In this document: one piece after another, positions 9,489-18,111 of the stretch
Numbering within the stretch: position 1 is the stretch's first letter
Layout of the letters: the number at the start of each line of letters is the position of its first letter
Program-made: the position numbers and the translations under genes
The notes under the pieces: model-generated
Told to the model about the DNA's origin: nothing
Database searches by the model: none
Seen by the model: only the letters and a program-made list of their open reading frames with translations
Source of the DNA: UBA10649 sp963755335
GTDB taxonomy: Bacteria > Actinomycetota > Actinomycetes > S36-B12
Length of the DNA stretch: 64,000 bases
Assembly (NCBI GenBank): GCA_963755335.1
Contig: CAVWJW010000003.1
Coordinates: 62,001 to 126,000, forward strand
Direction of reading: 5' to 3'

Positions 9489-10548
9489 TCAGTCGTCGAG
9501 CTCGCCGTGGGCGAGGGCGACTACTCGGGTAATGGTCTCAGGGTTCGCCTCGGGCGGCACACCGTGACCGAGGTTCAGGACGTGGCTGCGTGCGCCCTTG
9601 CCCTTCTCGATCACGTCGAGCACGTGCGCCCGCAGGACGGGCCAGGGAGCCAGGAGCAGGGCCGGATCGATGTTGCCCTGGACAGGCACGTCCGACCCGA
9701 GCCGCTCGATGGCGACGTCGAGGGGCGTGCGGTCATCGACGCCCATGACGTCGGCGCCGACCTCGTGCATGGCGACGAGCAGCTCGGACGTCTTCGTGCC
9801 GAAGTGCACGCGCGGGACGCCGAGATCGGCGACGTTGTCGAAGACCGCCTTGGAATGCGGGGCGGCGTAGGTGAGGTAGTCGGGCAGGGACAGTGCGCCG
9901 GCCCACGAGTCGAACAGCTGCAGCGCGCTGGCGCCGGCCATGACCTGGGCGCGCAGGAACGTGGAGGTCGTCCGCGCCGTCCACGCGAGGAGTGCATGCC
10001 AGGTGTCCGGATCCGCGTGCATGAGCGCCTTGGTGTGCAGGTGGTCGCGTGAGGGCTTGCCCTCGACCAGGTAGGACGCCAGCGTGAAGGGCGCACCGGC
10101 GAAGCCGATCAGTGGCGTCGTCCCGAGCTCGTCGGTGCAGATGCCGATGGCCTCCTGGATCGGCGCCAGGCTCGCGGGATCGAGTTCGGGAAGGGCGTCC
10201 ACCTCGGCTCGCGTGCGGATCGCCGAGCCCATCACCGGTCCGACGCCGGGGGCGATGTCGACGTCGACGCCGGCCAGCTTGAGGGGCACGACGATGTCGC
10301 TGAAGAAGATGGCCGCGTCGACGTGGTGGCGGCGCACCGGCTGCATGCGTGATCTCGGCCGCGAGGTCCGGTCGAAGGCAGGACTCGAGCATCGCCGTGC
10401 CCACGCGCGCCTCGCGGTACTCGGGCAGGGAACGCCCCGCCTGGCGCATGAACCAGACGGGCAGGCGTTCAGGTCGGTGGCCGCGGTAGGCCTGGATCAG
10501 CGGGGCCTCAGCCGTGCGGGACGAGGGGTGATCAAGGGGGAGAGGCAT
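9489..10548 (-). CDS. hemE: Uroporphyrinogen III decarboxylase HemE (one frameshift)
   Basis: Converts uroporphyrinogen III to coproporphyrinogen III. The N-terminal signature PVWFMRQAGRSLPEYR is present and includes the substrate-binding Arg residues. Near 10347-10348 the frame shifts by +1; removing the extra base restores AAEIT-MQPVRRHHVDAAIFF, after which the rest (IGFAGAPFTLASY, QLFDSWAG, GNIDP) is intact. Repaired length is about 352 residues. The ATG lies six bases after TAACGT and no ribosome binding site is seen, so the gene is probably leaderless. It leads the hemE-hemQ-hemH operon, divergent from hemA with 130 bases between the starts. Confidence 0.95.
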
Positions 10549-10554
10549 TCGCGC

Positions 10555-10560
10555 ACGTTA
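10555..10560 (-). promoter_or_regulatory. -10 box TAACGT of a leaderless hemE promoter
   Basis: On the minus strand TAACGT is followed by six bases (gcgcga) and the hemE ATG. This fixes the hemE start and implies an mRNA without a 5' untranslated region. Confidence 0.5.
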
Positions 10561-10678
10561 GCAGCCGGTAAGAAGGTCCGCCCGGGCCGTAAGCGTGGCC
10601 CCATAAGGACGTTTGCCGACGCATTGACAGGCTTTGGTCGGTCCTGACGCCACTTTTCGGCTGTTAGCATCGGCGATC

Positions 10679-11926
10679 ATGGGTCTGGCATTGGTGGGCG
10701 TGAGTCACCACGACGTACCGCTCTCCCTCCTCGACGACATCAGCCGATCGGCGGCGTCGTTGCCCGAGCATCTCGTCGGGGAGCCCCATGCGGGGGTGTC
10801 CGGGGCGGTGCTCCTGTCGACCTGCAATCGCGTCGAGCTGTACATCGACGCCGAGGACACCCGACGCGCAGCCGACGCCGTCCAGAAGATGTTCATGAAG
10901 CGCCTCGGCACCGAGGTCGATGTCGACATCCTGGCGCCGCGGGTCGGCACCGACGTCGCGCGTCACCTCTTCTCCGTGGCGGCCGGACTCGAGTCGATGG
11001 TCGTCGGCGAGGATGAGGTCGCCGGCCAGGTGCGCCGGGCGCTGACCCGCGCCCGCTCCGACAAGACCACCTCGTCCTCCCTCGAGCGGTTGTTCCAGGC
11101 GGCGGCCGCGACCCACAAGAAGGTCTCGGCCACGACCGGTCTGGGGGCGGCCGGTCGCTCCATCGCCTCCGTCGCCATCGACCTCGTCGAGGCCGATGGC
11201 GAGTCCGTCGAGGGCCGGCCCGTCCTCTTGATCGGCACCGGCTCGTTCGCCCGCGTCGTGCATGCCACGCTGATCAAGCGCGGCGCCGAGCCGCCGATGG
11301 TGTACTCGAGCAGCGGCCGCGCCAAGCGGTTCGTCGAGAGTCATGGCGGCACCGCCATCTCCACGGCGGAACTGCTCACCGCCCTCGAGAAGGCCGAGCT
11401 CGTCGTCTCCTGCAGCGGCGCCCCACATCCGATCCTCGACGCCAACATCCTCGGTACCGTCACGGCGAACCGCGTCCGTCCGCTTCCGGTGCTCGACCTT
11501 GCGCTCACCCAGGACGTCGAGGACGAAGCCCGGTCACTCGCCAACGTGCGCATCATCGATCTCGAGTTCATCTCGATGCACGCGCCGGCCGAGCACACCG
11601 AGGCGATCACCCGTGCGCAGCGCATGGTCAATGACGCAGTGGAGCACTTCGGCCACAAGGAGGCCGGCCGAAGCGCCGACGCCGTCGTCGTGGCCATGCG
11701 CACCCATGTTCAGGCGGTCCTTGAGCGCGAGCGGGCACGGGCTCAGACCCGGCTGGCTCCCGACACCGCCGCCGCGGTCGAGGAGGCGCTGCACCGGTTG
11801 GTGGGCGAGCTCCTGCACGAACCGACGATCCGGGCTCGCGAGTACACCCGCGAGGGCCTCATCGACGAGTTCGAGAACGCCGTGCACGTCGTGTTTGGCA
11901 TCGATGCCAGCATGCCCCCGTCATGA
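10679..11926 (+). CDS. hemA: Glutamyl-tRNA reductase HemA
   Basis: Reduces glutamyl-tRNA(Glu) with NADPH to glutamate-1-semialdehyde, the committed and usually regulated step of the C5 route. The 415-residue protein has the catalytic cysteine at residue 49 in LLSTCNRVELY, the substrate-site segment ESMVVGEDEVAGQVR and an NADPH-binding segment VLLIGTGSFARVV. The ATG at 10679 (MGLALVGVSHHDV) is preferred over an upstream in-frame GTG because family members begin here; TAGCAT lies eight bases upstream. It is the first gene of hemA-hemC-hemD-hemB-hemL, and hemC starts inside its stop codon (ATGA). Confidence 0.96.
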   Translation: MGLALVGVSHHDVPLSLLDDISRSAASLPEHLVGEPHAGVSGAVLLSTCNRVELYIDAEDTRRAADAVQKMFMKRLGTEVDVDILAPRVGTDVARHLFSVAAGLESMVVGEDEVAGQVRRALTRARSDKTTSSSLERLFQAAAATHKKVSATTGLGAAGRSIASVAIDLVEADGESVEGRPVLLIGTGSFARVVHATLIKRGAEPPMVYSSSGRAKRFVESHGGTAISTAELLTALEKAELVVSCSGAPHPILDANILGTVTANRVRPLPVLDLALTQDVEDEARSLANVRIIDLEFISMHAPAEHTEAITRAQRMVNDAVEHFGHKEAGRSADAVVVAMRTHVQAVLERERARAQTRLAPDTAAAVEEALHRLVGELLHEPTIRAREYTREGLIDEFENAVHVVFGIDASMPPS

Positions 11927-12871
11927 CCGAACCCATCCGCCTCGGCACGCGAGGCAGCGCCCTCGCGCGCACGCAGTCCCAGACCGTCGCGGATGCCCTC
12001 GCGCTCGCCACTGGACGCACGGTCGACCTGGTCATCATCAAGACGATGGGCGACGTCACGACCGGACCGCTCGCGAGCATGCCGCAGCCCGGAGTGTTCG
12101 TCTCCGCGCTGCGGAACGCATTGATCGACGACGAGGTCGACGTCATCGTCCACTCGATGAAGGACCTGCCCTCCGAGCCGACCGACGGGATCGCGCTGGC
12201 TGCCGTGCCGCCGCGAGCCGATCCGCACGATGCCCTGGTGTCGGCCAATCGCGGCGGGCTCGATGAGCTGCCGTGGGGCGCCCGGGTGGGCACCAGCTCG
12301 CCGCGGCGGGCCGCGCGCCTGCGCGCACTCCGGCCCGACCTCGCCATCGAGGACCTTCGAGGGAACGTCGACTCGCGCATCGCCAAGGTGCGCGACGGGC
12401 ACCTCGACGCGACCATCCTCGCCGTCGCTGGTCTCACCCGGCTCGGACGAGCCGACGAGATCGACGCCGTCATCGGCCTGGACACCATGCTCGCCGCGCC
12501 GGCCCAGGGTGCCCTGGCCATCGAATGCCGCAGCGAGGACACCGTCATGGTGGGCGCTCTCGCGGCCCTCGATGACGTGCCCACGCGGGTCTGCACGACT
12601 GCGGAGCGCGCCGTGCTGTCGGCCGTCGGCGCCACCTGCGCCTCGGCGGTTGGCGCGAACGCGACGTGGCTCGGCTCGTCCCTCGTCCTCGTCGCCGACG
12701 TCTCTGGCCGCGAGCCGGGGCAGTACGCGCAGGTCACCCAGTGAGGTCATCGTCGATGTCGACGGCCCGGCCGCGGTGTCGGCCGCCCGGCGACTGGGCG
12801 CCGACGTCGGTCAGCGGCTGCTCGATGCCGGTGCCGCAGCCTTCATCACCCCGGACGCCGCCCGTGCGTGA
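11923..12871 (+). CDS. hemC: Hydroxymethylbilane synthase HemC (one frameshift)
   Basis: Polymerises four porphobilinogens into hydroxymethylbilane. Key segments are LGTRGSALA, VHSMKDLP (with the catalytic Asp), GTSSPRRAA and LRGNVDSR; the dipyrromethane cofactor cysteine is C239 in LSAVGATCASA. Close to the end the frame shifts by one base at the CCC of 12737-12739; deletion gives QV-T-SEVIVDVDGP and a further 45 residues ending ITPDAARA, the normal C-terminal domain 3. Without repair the protein would stop at residue 273. Repaired length is about 315. Overlaps hemA by four bases and hemD by eight. Confidence 0.93.
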
Positions 12872-13631
12872 CGTCCTTCTCGTACGTGCGCTCGGGGGTG
12901 ACGACAAGGATGCGGAGGCCCTTCGCGATCGCGGAGCGCGACCCGTGGAGGATCCGTATCTCACCGTTCGCACGTGCGTCGACGATGGCGCGCGCCCACG
13001 GGCGGAGCACGTCCTGACCGCCATCGCGGGCACCGCTGACTGGCTCGTCGTCACGTCGCAGGCGGCCCTGCGGGCGCTTGCCGAGCTCACCTCCGCTGAA
13101 CGGCTGCGCCTGGCCATCGCGGCCGGCGCCGAACGGGGGATCGGGTTCGCCACGGTGGGCGAGGCCACCGCAGCGGCGCTGCAGGAGTTGGGTGCCGGGT
13201 CCGTCCTGGTCCCCGCCCAGAGCACGGCGGAGTCCCTGCGCCAGGAACTGTCGTCGCGCCCACTGGGTTCGATCATCGCCCCGCAGGGCAGCCAGGCCAT
13301 GAAGGGACTGGCCGGCGGCCTGCGCCCCTTGGGCTGGCAGATCGACGAGCAGGTCCTCTACGAGACCAGCACCGTGCCGGTACGCCCCTTGTCGGCGGAT
13401 CGACTGGCGACCGGCGACTTCGCCATCGTGGTCCTGCGCTCCCCGACGGCCGTTCGGGCAGTGGCGTCGTTCGTTCCCGTCCTTCCCGCAGGCACGACGA
13501 TCGTGTGCGGCGGACCGACGACCGCGGCGGAGGTCGAGCGGCTCGGCCTCGGTACGGTCGTCATCAGTGCCGGACCCACAGCGGCGGCAGTCGCCGACAC
13601 CGTCGTCGACTGCCTCAACGCAGGCGAATGA
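12864..13631 (+). CDS. hemD: Uroporphyrinogen III synthase HemD
   Basis: Cyclises hydroxymethylbilane with inversion of ring D. The 255-residue protein is poorly conserved, as the family is, but shows the two-lobed pattern: WLVVTSQAALRAL in lobe 1, FATVGEATAAALQELG at the hinge and IVVLRSPTAVRAV plus TTIVCGGPTTAAEVERLG in lobe 2. The GTG start (VRDVLLVRALGG) was chosen from family alignment logic and because it overlaps the true hemC end. In some actinobacteria hemD is fused to a methyltransferase; here it is free-standing. hemB follows after ten bases. Confidence 0.88.
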   Translation: MRDVLLVRALGGDDKDAEALRDRGARPVEDPYLTVRTCVDDGARPRAEHVLTAIAGTADWLVVTSQAALRALAELTSAERLRLAIAAGAERGIGFATVGEATAAALQELGAGSVLVPAQSTAESLRQELSSRPLGSIIAPQGSQAMKGLAGGLRPLGWQIDEQVLYETSTVPVRPLSADRLATGDFAIVVLRSPTAVRAVASFVPVLPAGTTIVCGGPTTAAEVERLGLGTVVISAGPTAAAVADTVVDCLNAGE

Positions 13632-13641
13632 AGGAGCGACC

Positions 13642-14625
13642 ATGACAGATCCGTACCAGCGCCCTCGTCGACTGCGCAGCACTCCGGCGATGCGCCGCAT
13701 GGTCCGCGAATCGCGCCTGTCCGCCGGCCAGTTCGTCCTGCCGGCGTTCTTGCGCGAGGGCCTGGCGTCGCCGTTGGCCATCGACGGCATGCCCGGCGTC
13801 ATGCAGCACTCGCGGGACTCGCTCAAGCGGGCGGCGAGCGAAGCGGTGGCGGCAGGCGTCAGCGGCATCATGCTGTTCGGCGTGCCGCAGGAGCGCGATG
13901 CGCTGGGCACCGAGGCGTGCAGCCTCGACGGGGTCCTGTCAGTGGCCGTCGCCGACGTGCGCGCGGAGGTCGGCGACGACGCCGTCGTGATCGCAGACCT
14001 CTGCCTCGACGAGTTCACCGACCATGGCCACTGCGGAGTGCTGGACGCGAACGGCAACGTCGACAATGACGCGACGCTGATGACGTACCAGCGAATGGCC
14101 GGCGTCCTGGCCGCGGCCGGCGCCCACATGGTCGGCACCAGCGGCATGATGGACGGGCAGGTCGCTGCCGTGCGTGAGGCCCTCGACGATGTCGATCGCT
14201 CCGACGTCTCGATCCTCGCGTACGCCGCCAAGTACGCATCGGCGTTCTACGGGCCGTTCCGCAATGCCGTCGAGTCGAAGCTGTCCGGCGACCGGCGCTC
14301 CTACCAGCAGGATCCGGCGAATCGCAAGGAGGCGATGCGCGAGGTCCGCCTCGACGTCGCCGAGGGAGCCGACATCGTCATGGTGAAGCCCGGCCTTCCG
14401 TATCTCGACATCATCGCCGACGTCGCCGCGGAGGTCGACGTGCCCGTCGCCGCCTACGTCGTTTCGGGCGAGATGGCCATGGTCGAGTACGCAGCAGCCG
14501 CCGGGGCCATAGATCGTCGCCGCTCGATCCTCGAGGCGCTGACATCGGTCAACCGGGCCGGAGCGGACGTCATCTGCACGTACTGGGCAACCGAGGTCGC
14601 AGCCTGGCTGCGGGAGGAGAACTAG
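13642..14625 (+). CDS. hemB: Delta-aminolevulinic acid dehydratase HemB
   Basis: Condenses two 5-aminolevulinates to porphobilinogen. The Schiff-base lysines are K197 (AYAAKYASAFYGPFR) and K249 (VMVKPGLPYLD). The metal-binding loop reads DLCLDEFTDHGHCG (C121, D123, C131), so the second of the three zinc cysteines is Asp; this C-D-C form differs from both the classical Zn (C-C-C) and Mg types. VGTSGMMDGQ replaces the common APSDMMDGR, as I recall for other actinobacteria. AAGGAG five bases before ATG is a good ribosome binding site and supports this start over upstream in-frame codons. 327 residues. Confidence 0.96.
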   Translation: MTDPYQRPRRLRSTPAMRRMVRESRLSAGQFVLPAFLREGLASPLAIDGMPGVMQHSRDSLKRAASEAVAAGVSGIMLFGVPQERDALGTEACSLDGVLSVAVADVRAEVGDDAVVIADLCLDEFTDHGHCGVLDANGNVDNDATLMTYQRMAGVLAAAGAHMVGTSGMMDGQVAAVREALDDVDRSDVSILAYAAKYASAFYGPFRNAVESKLSGDRRSYQQDPANRKEAMREVRLDVAEGADIVMVKPGLPYLDIIADVAAEVDVPVAAYVVSGEMAMVEYAAAAGAIDRRRSILEALTSVNRAGADVICTYWATEVAAWLREEN

Positions 14626-14627
14626 CG

Positions 14628-15944
14628 ATGCCGTCTCGGTCAACGTCAGCGCAGTGGCACGAGCGCGCGCAGCGGGTCGTTCCCGGTGGGGTGAGCTCGC
14701 CGGTCCGCGCGTTCCGCGCCGTGGGTGGGCATCCGGTCTACTTCGCCTCGGGCGAGGGTGCATGGGTCACCGACGTCGACGGGAACGAGTACGTCGACAT
14801 GGTCGGCTCGTGGGGTCCGATGATCCTGGGCCACGCGCATCCCCAGGTCGTCGCGGCCGTCACCGAGGTCGTGCGGCACTCGTCCTCCTTCGGTGCGCCG
14901 ACGATGGCCGAGACGCTGCTCGCGGAGGAGATCATCGCGCGGGTCCCGGCCGTCGAGCGCGTGCGCTTCGTCTCGTCGGGAACCGAGTCGGTGATGACGG
15001 CCATCCGGCTGGCCCGTGCCGCCACCGGTCGCGACCTGATCGTGAAGTTCGCCGGCTGCTACCACGGTCATGTCGATGCCCTGCTCGTGCAGGCGGGGTC
15101 GGGCGTCGCGACCCTCGGACTGCCCAACTCGCCGGGTGTCACCGAGGGCACCGTCGCCGACACCATCGTGCTGCCGTACAACGACAGGATGGCCGTCGAG
15201 CAGCTGTTCGCCGAGCGCGGGGCGCGCATCGCGGCGGTCTTCACCGAAGCGATTCCGGCCAACATGGGAGTGGTCCCCCCGGAGGACGACTTCAACCTGT
15301 TCCTTCGGGAGATCACGGCCCGCCACGGCACCCTCTTCGTGTTCGACGAGGTGATGACGGGTTTCCGTGTCGGTCCGGCCGGCTGGTGGGGGCAGACGGG
15401 GGCGGCACAGGGCTGGACCCCGGACCTGCTCACCTTCGGCAAGGTCATCGGCGGCGGCTACCCGCTGGCAGCGGTCGGCGGGCGCGCCGAGATCCTCGAC
15501 CTCCTCGCGCCGCTCGGGCCCGTCTACCAGGCCGGCACGCTCAGTGGTAACCCCGTGGCGGCCACGGCGGGCCTGGTCACGCTCCAGAACTGCACCGACG
15601 AGGTGTACGCGCATCTCGACAATCAGGCCGCCGCGGTCGGTCGCATCGTCGCTGATGCACTGACGGCCGAAGGCGTGCCGAACCGACTGCAGTCCGCGGG
15701 CAACCTGTTCAGCGTGTTCTTCCGCGATGGTCAGGTGCGCAACTTCGCCGATGCGGCGGACCAGGATGAGGCCGCCTTCGCACGTTTCTTCAACGCGATG
15801 CTGGACGAGGGTGTTTCGCTGCCGCCGTCGAGCTACGAGGCGTGGTTCGTGTCGGCCGCCCACGGCGACCGTGAGCTCGAGACGATCGAGCGCGCGGCCG
15901 CGGTCGCTGCCCGTGCCGCAGCGCGACCTTCTCCGGTGGCATGA
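14628..15944 (+). CDS. hemL: Glutamate-1-semialdehyde 2,1-aminomutase HemL
   Basis: PLP enzyme that isomerises glutamate-1-semialdehyde to 5-aminolevulinate. The PLP lysine is K272 in LLTFGKVIGGGYP; the Asp that contacts the pyridine nitrogen is in FVFDEVMTGFR. N-terminal VPGGVSSPVRAF and SSFGAPTMAE are family signatures that separate it from other class III aminotransferases. 438 residues, normal length. The ATG is two bases after the hemB stop. It closes the haem operon; the next gene on this strand is a mutarotase about 67 bases on. Confidence 0.96.
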   Translation: MPSRSTSAQWHERAQRVVPGGVSSPVRAFRAVGGHPVYFASGEGAWVTDVDGNEYVDMVGSWGPMILGHAHPQVVAAVTEVVRHSSSFGAPTMAETLLAEEIIARVPAVERVRFVSSGTESVMTAIRLARAATGRDLIVKFAGCYHGHVDALLVQAGSGVATLGLPNSPGVTEGTVADTIVLPYNDRMAVEQLFAERGARIAAVFTEAIPANMGVVPPEDDFNLFLREITARHGTLFVFDEVMTGFRVGPAGWWGQTGAAQGWTPDLLTFGKVIGGGYPLAAVGGRAEILDLLAPLGPVYQAGTLSGNPVAATAGLVTLQNCTDEVYAHLDNQAAAVGRIVADALTAEGVPNRLQSAGNLFSVFFRDGQVRNFADAADQDEAAFARFFNAMLDEGVSLPPSSYEAWFVSAAHGDRELETIERAAAVAARAAARPSPVA

Positions 15945-16011
15945 GAACTGCGTATGGCAACCGGGTCGAGGTAGCCGACGACGTCGTCAGCCGGGACTCC
16001 GCAGACCGATC

Positions 16012-16852
16012 ATGACGCGACTGCCGGCACCGCTGCAGACATCGACCGCGGTCGCGTCGGGCGCGGTCTACGATCACGGCGCCCACGTCGTCTCGTGGCG
16101 GCCCGCGGGCCAGGCCGAGGTGCTGTGGATGAGTCCGACGGCCGTGCTCGACACCGGGCAGGCCGATCCGGGGTGGCATCCCCATCTGCTTTCCCTGGTT
16201 CGGTGCGGGCCGCTCCGGTGACCGCACACCCTCGCACGGCTTCGCGCGACTCACGGGGTGGAGCCTCGCTGACGTGGTCGAGCATGAGGGCGTCGTCACG
16301 CTCACGCATGCACTCACGGACTCGGCGGCGACCAGACTCGTGTTCCCGCACTCGTTCCGGGCCGTGCACACCGTGAGGTTCGGCGAGCGCCTCGACGTGC
16401 ACCTCAGTGTGGAGAACCTCGATGACGAGCCCTTCAGCTACGAGGCGGCGCTGCACACGTACCTGTCCGTCGGGGACATCGAGCACGTGTCGATCGACGG
16501 TCTCGACTCCGTGCCCTATGACGACAAGGTCGCTGGGGGAGCGGTCCGGACGCAGCGAGGCGCTGTCGAGTTCACTGGCGAGACCGATCGCATCTACCAG
16601 TCGGGCGCAGGCGTTGACGTCGTCGACGTCGCCGGCGCCCGCGTCATCCACGTGCGCCTGGTGAACTGCGCCGACACGGTCATCTGGAATCCCTGGATCG
16701 AGCGGGCCGCAGCACTGCCCGACTTCGACGACGACGCGTGGCGGCGGATGGTGTGCGTCGAGGGCGCCAACCTGCTCGGTAACGCGGTGCACCTCGCTCC
16801 GGGGGAGATCCACACCATGGGCTACCAGTTGTCGGTCTCCCCGCTGAGCTGA
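16012..16852 (+). CDS. D-hexose-6-phosphate mutarotase / aldose 1-epimerase family protein (one frameshift)
   Basis: Interconverts alpha and beta anomers of hexose 6-phosphates (YeaD-type). The first 50 residues (GAVYDHGAHVVSWRPAG, EVLWMS) are in one frame; an extra base in GGCC at 16162-16164 shifts the rest. Repair gives AIRGGIPICFPWFG followed by PSHGFARLTGWSL, the two strongest signatures of this group, including the catalytic-site His. The C-terminal part has ALHTYLSVGDI and VVWNPW-like VIWNPWIERA. Repaired length is about 279 residues. It converges with the LacI-type gene; the two stop codons are three bases apart. Confidence 0.87.
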
Positions 16853-16855
16853 CGG

Positions 16856-17893
16856 TCAGGGGCGAGGGCGCCCGGTGCTCGAGCGGACCACGAGCGGGCC
16901 GGGAGCCAGGAGGTTCAGGCCAGCCGGCCCGGCGCCGCTGATGCGATTGACGACCGTCTCGGACACCGCCACCGCCAACCGGTCGGCTCTTTGTACCACC
17001 GTGGTGAGCGACACGTGATCGAGCGCAGCCTCGGGATCATCGTCGAATCCGATGATCGAGATGTCGTCGGGGACGCGGATCCCCCGTCGCGTCAGGACGT
17101 CGAGAATGCCGAAGGCGTTCTGGTCGTTGTAGGCGACGATCGCTGTGGGCAGGTCTCCTCCGTCGACCAGGCGCGTGGCGGACGCGGCTCCGTCGAGTCG
17201 CCTGCCTCCCGACGGAATCACGCGGGCGCACTCGATCAGGCCCGCCTCGGTCATCGCCGACAGGTAGGCGGAACGTCGAGGGTCGGCGCTGACGAACGTC
17301 CCTCCGTCGGTGTACCAGATCCGGGAATGTCCAAGCCCCGCAAGGTGGTTGATCGCAAGTCGTAGTCCGGCGGTGTCGTCCACCCGAAGGGCGTCGACCG
17401 TCGCGAGATCGAGGTGCCGGTCGACGACGACGAGCGGGACGTGCGGAGCGAGCCGTGTCAGGTCATCGATCTCCTCGTCGCCCACGGTGGGTCCGATGAG
17501 GATCAGCGCGGCGCAGCGCTGGGTCAGCAGGGCATCGATCGCGTTCGCCAGCGAACGTGACGACGTCGTCCACGAGATGGACAGGTCGTAGCACCCGAGC
17601 AGGGTCTCCTCGTGCAACGCCTCCGTCACAGCGACGTGGAACGGGTGGACCGCCGTGAGCGTCACGCCGATCAGGCGACTCTCCCGACTGCGCAGCTTGC
17701 GCGCCCGGTCGTCGGGACGGTAGCCGAGTTCGGCAGCCGCCGCGAGGACGCGTTCGCGCGTCGCCGGGCTGGCACCAGGCACTCCTCGGAAGACAGTCGA
17801 GACAAGCGATCGGGACACGCCCGCGCGAACGGCGACATCGCGCATCGTCGCGGGCCGCGGCCGGTCTGGAGTCACGCCGTGGACGATACCCAC
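16856..17893 (-). CDS. LacI family transcriptional regulator
   Basis: A 345-residue repressor. Residues 16-37 (TMRDVAVRAGVSRSLVSTVFRG) form the LacI helix-turn-helix and the following GYRPDDRARKLRSRESR is the hinge helix region. The rest is a periplasmic-binding-protein-like sugar domain, with IVAYNDQNAFGILDVL and ISIIGFDDDPEA marking the family. The effector is not evident. No sugar-uptake operon is adjacent on its strand; the convergent mutarotase gene is the only sugar gene beside it, so a control of sugar genes elsewhere is likely. Confidence 0.9.
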   Translation of the reverse strand: MGIVHGVTPDRPRPATMRDVAVRAGVSRSLVSTVFRGVPGASPATRERVLAAAAELGYRPDDRARKLRSRESRLIGVTLTAVHPFHVAVTEALHEETLLGCYDLSISWTTSSRSLANAIDALLTQRCAALILIGPTVGDEEIDDLTRLAPHVPLVVVDRHLDLATVDALRVDDTAGLRLAINHLAGLGHSRIWYTDGGTFVSADPRRSAYLSAMTEAGLIECARVIPSGGRRLDGAASATRLVDGGDLPTAIVAYNDQNAFGILDVLTRRGIRVPDDISIIGFDDDPEAALDHVSLTTVVQRADRLAVAVSETVVNRISGAGPAGLNLLAPGPLVVRSSTGRPRP

Positions 17894-17950
17894 TGTGGGG
17901 GATAAAACAGGACTTCGAGGTACGCCCTCGGTGTACTTTCGGATGACCGG

Positions 17951-17997
17951 CGCTCCGCCTGCGATCCCCCGCTACTTGCTAGCACGCAGGCGGAGCG
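17951..17997. terminator. Long hairpin between the PAS-GGDEF gene and the lacI-type gene
   Basis: CGCTCCGCCTGCG (17951-17963) is perfectly repeated in inverse at 17985-17997, with a 21-base loop. It lies about 115 bases beyond the stop of the GGDEF gene and 58 bases ahead of the LacI-type start, so it could end the upstream transcript. No T-tract follows. The rest of 17894-18111 has an AT-rich patch with the small inverted repeat ATTTCC-TTGC-GGAAAT near 18078 but no gene. Confidence 0.45.
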
Positions 17998-18111
17998 TCG
18001 GCCTTCTCCCGTCGGCGCCCTGAGCCGTCGTCTATGGATCGTGCCATAGGCGGACGCCCGATGATTGCACGTACGCAATATTTCCTTGCGGAAATTCGTC
18101 ACAGCTTGGCG

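Noticed and set aside
10549..10678. Riboswitch or Rex operator in the hemE-hemA gap
   Set aside because: No conserved riboswitch elements and no TTGTGA/TCACAA-type palindrome could be found.
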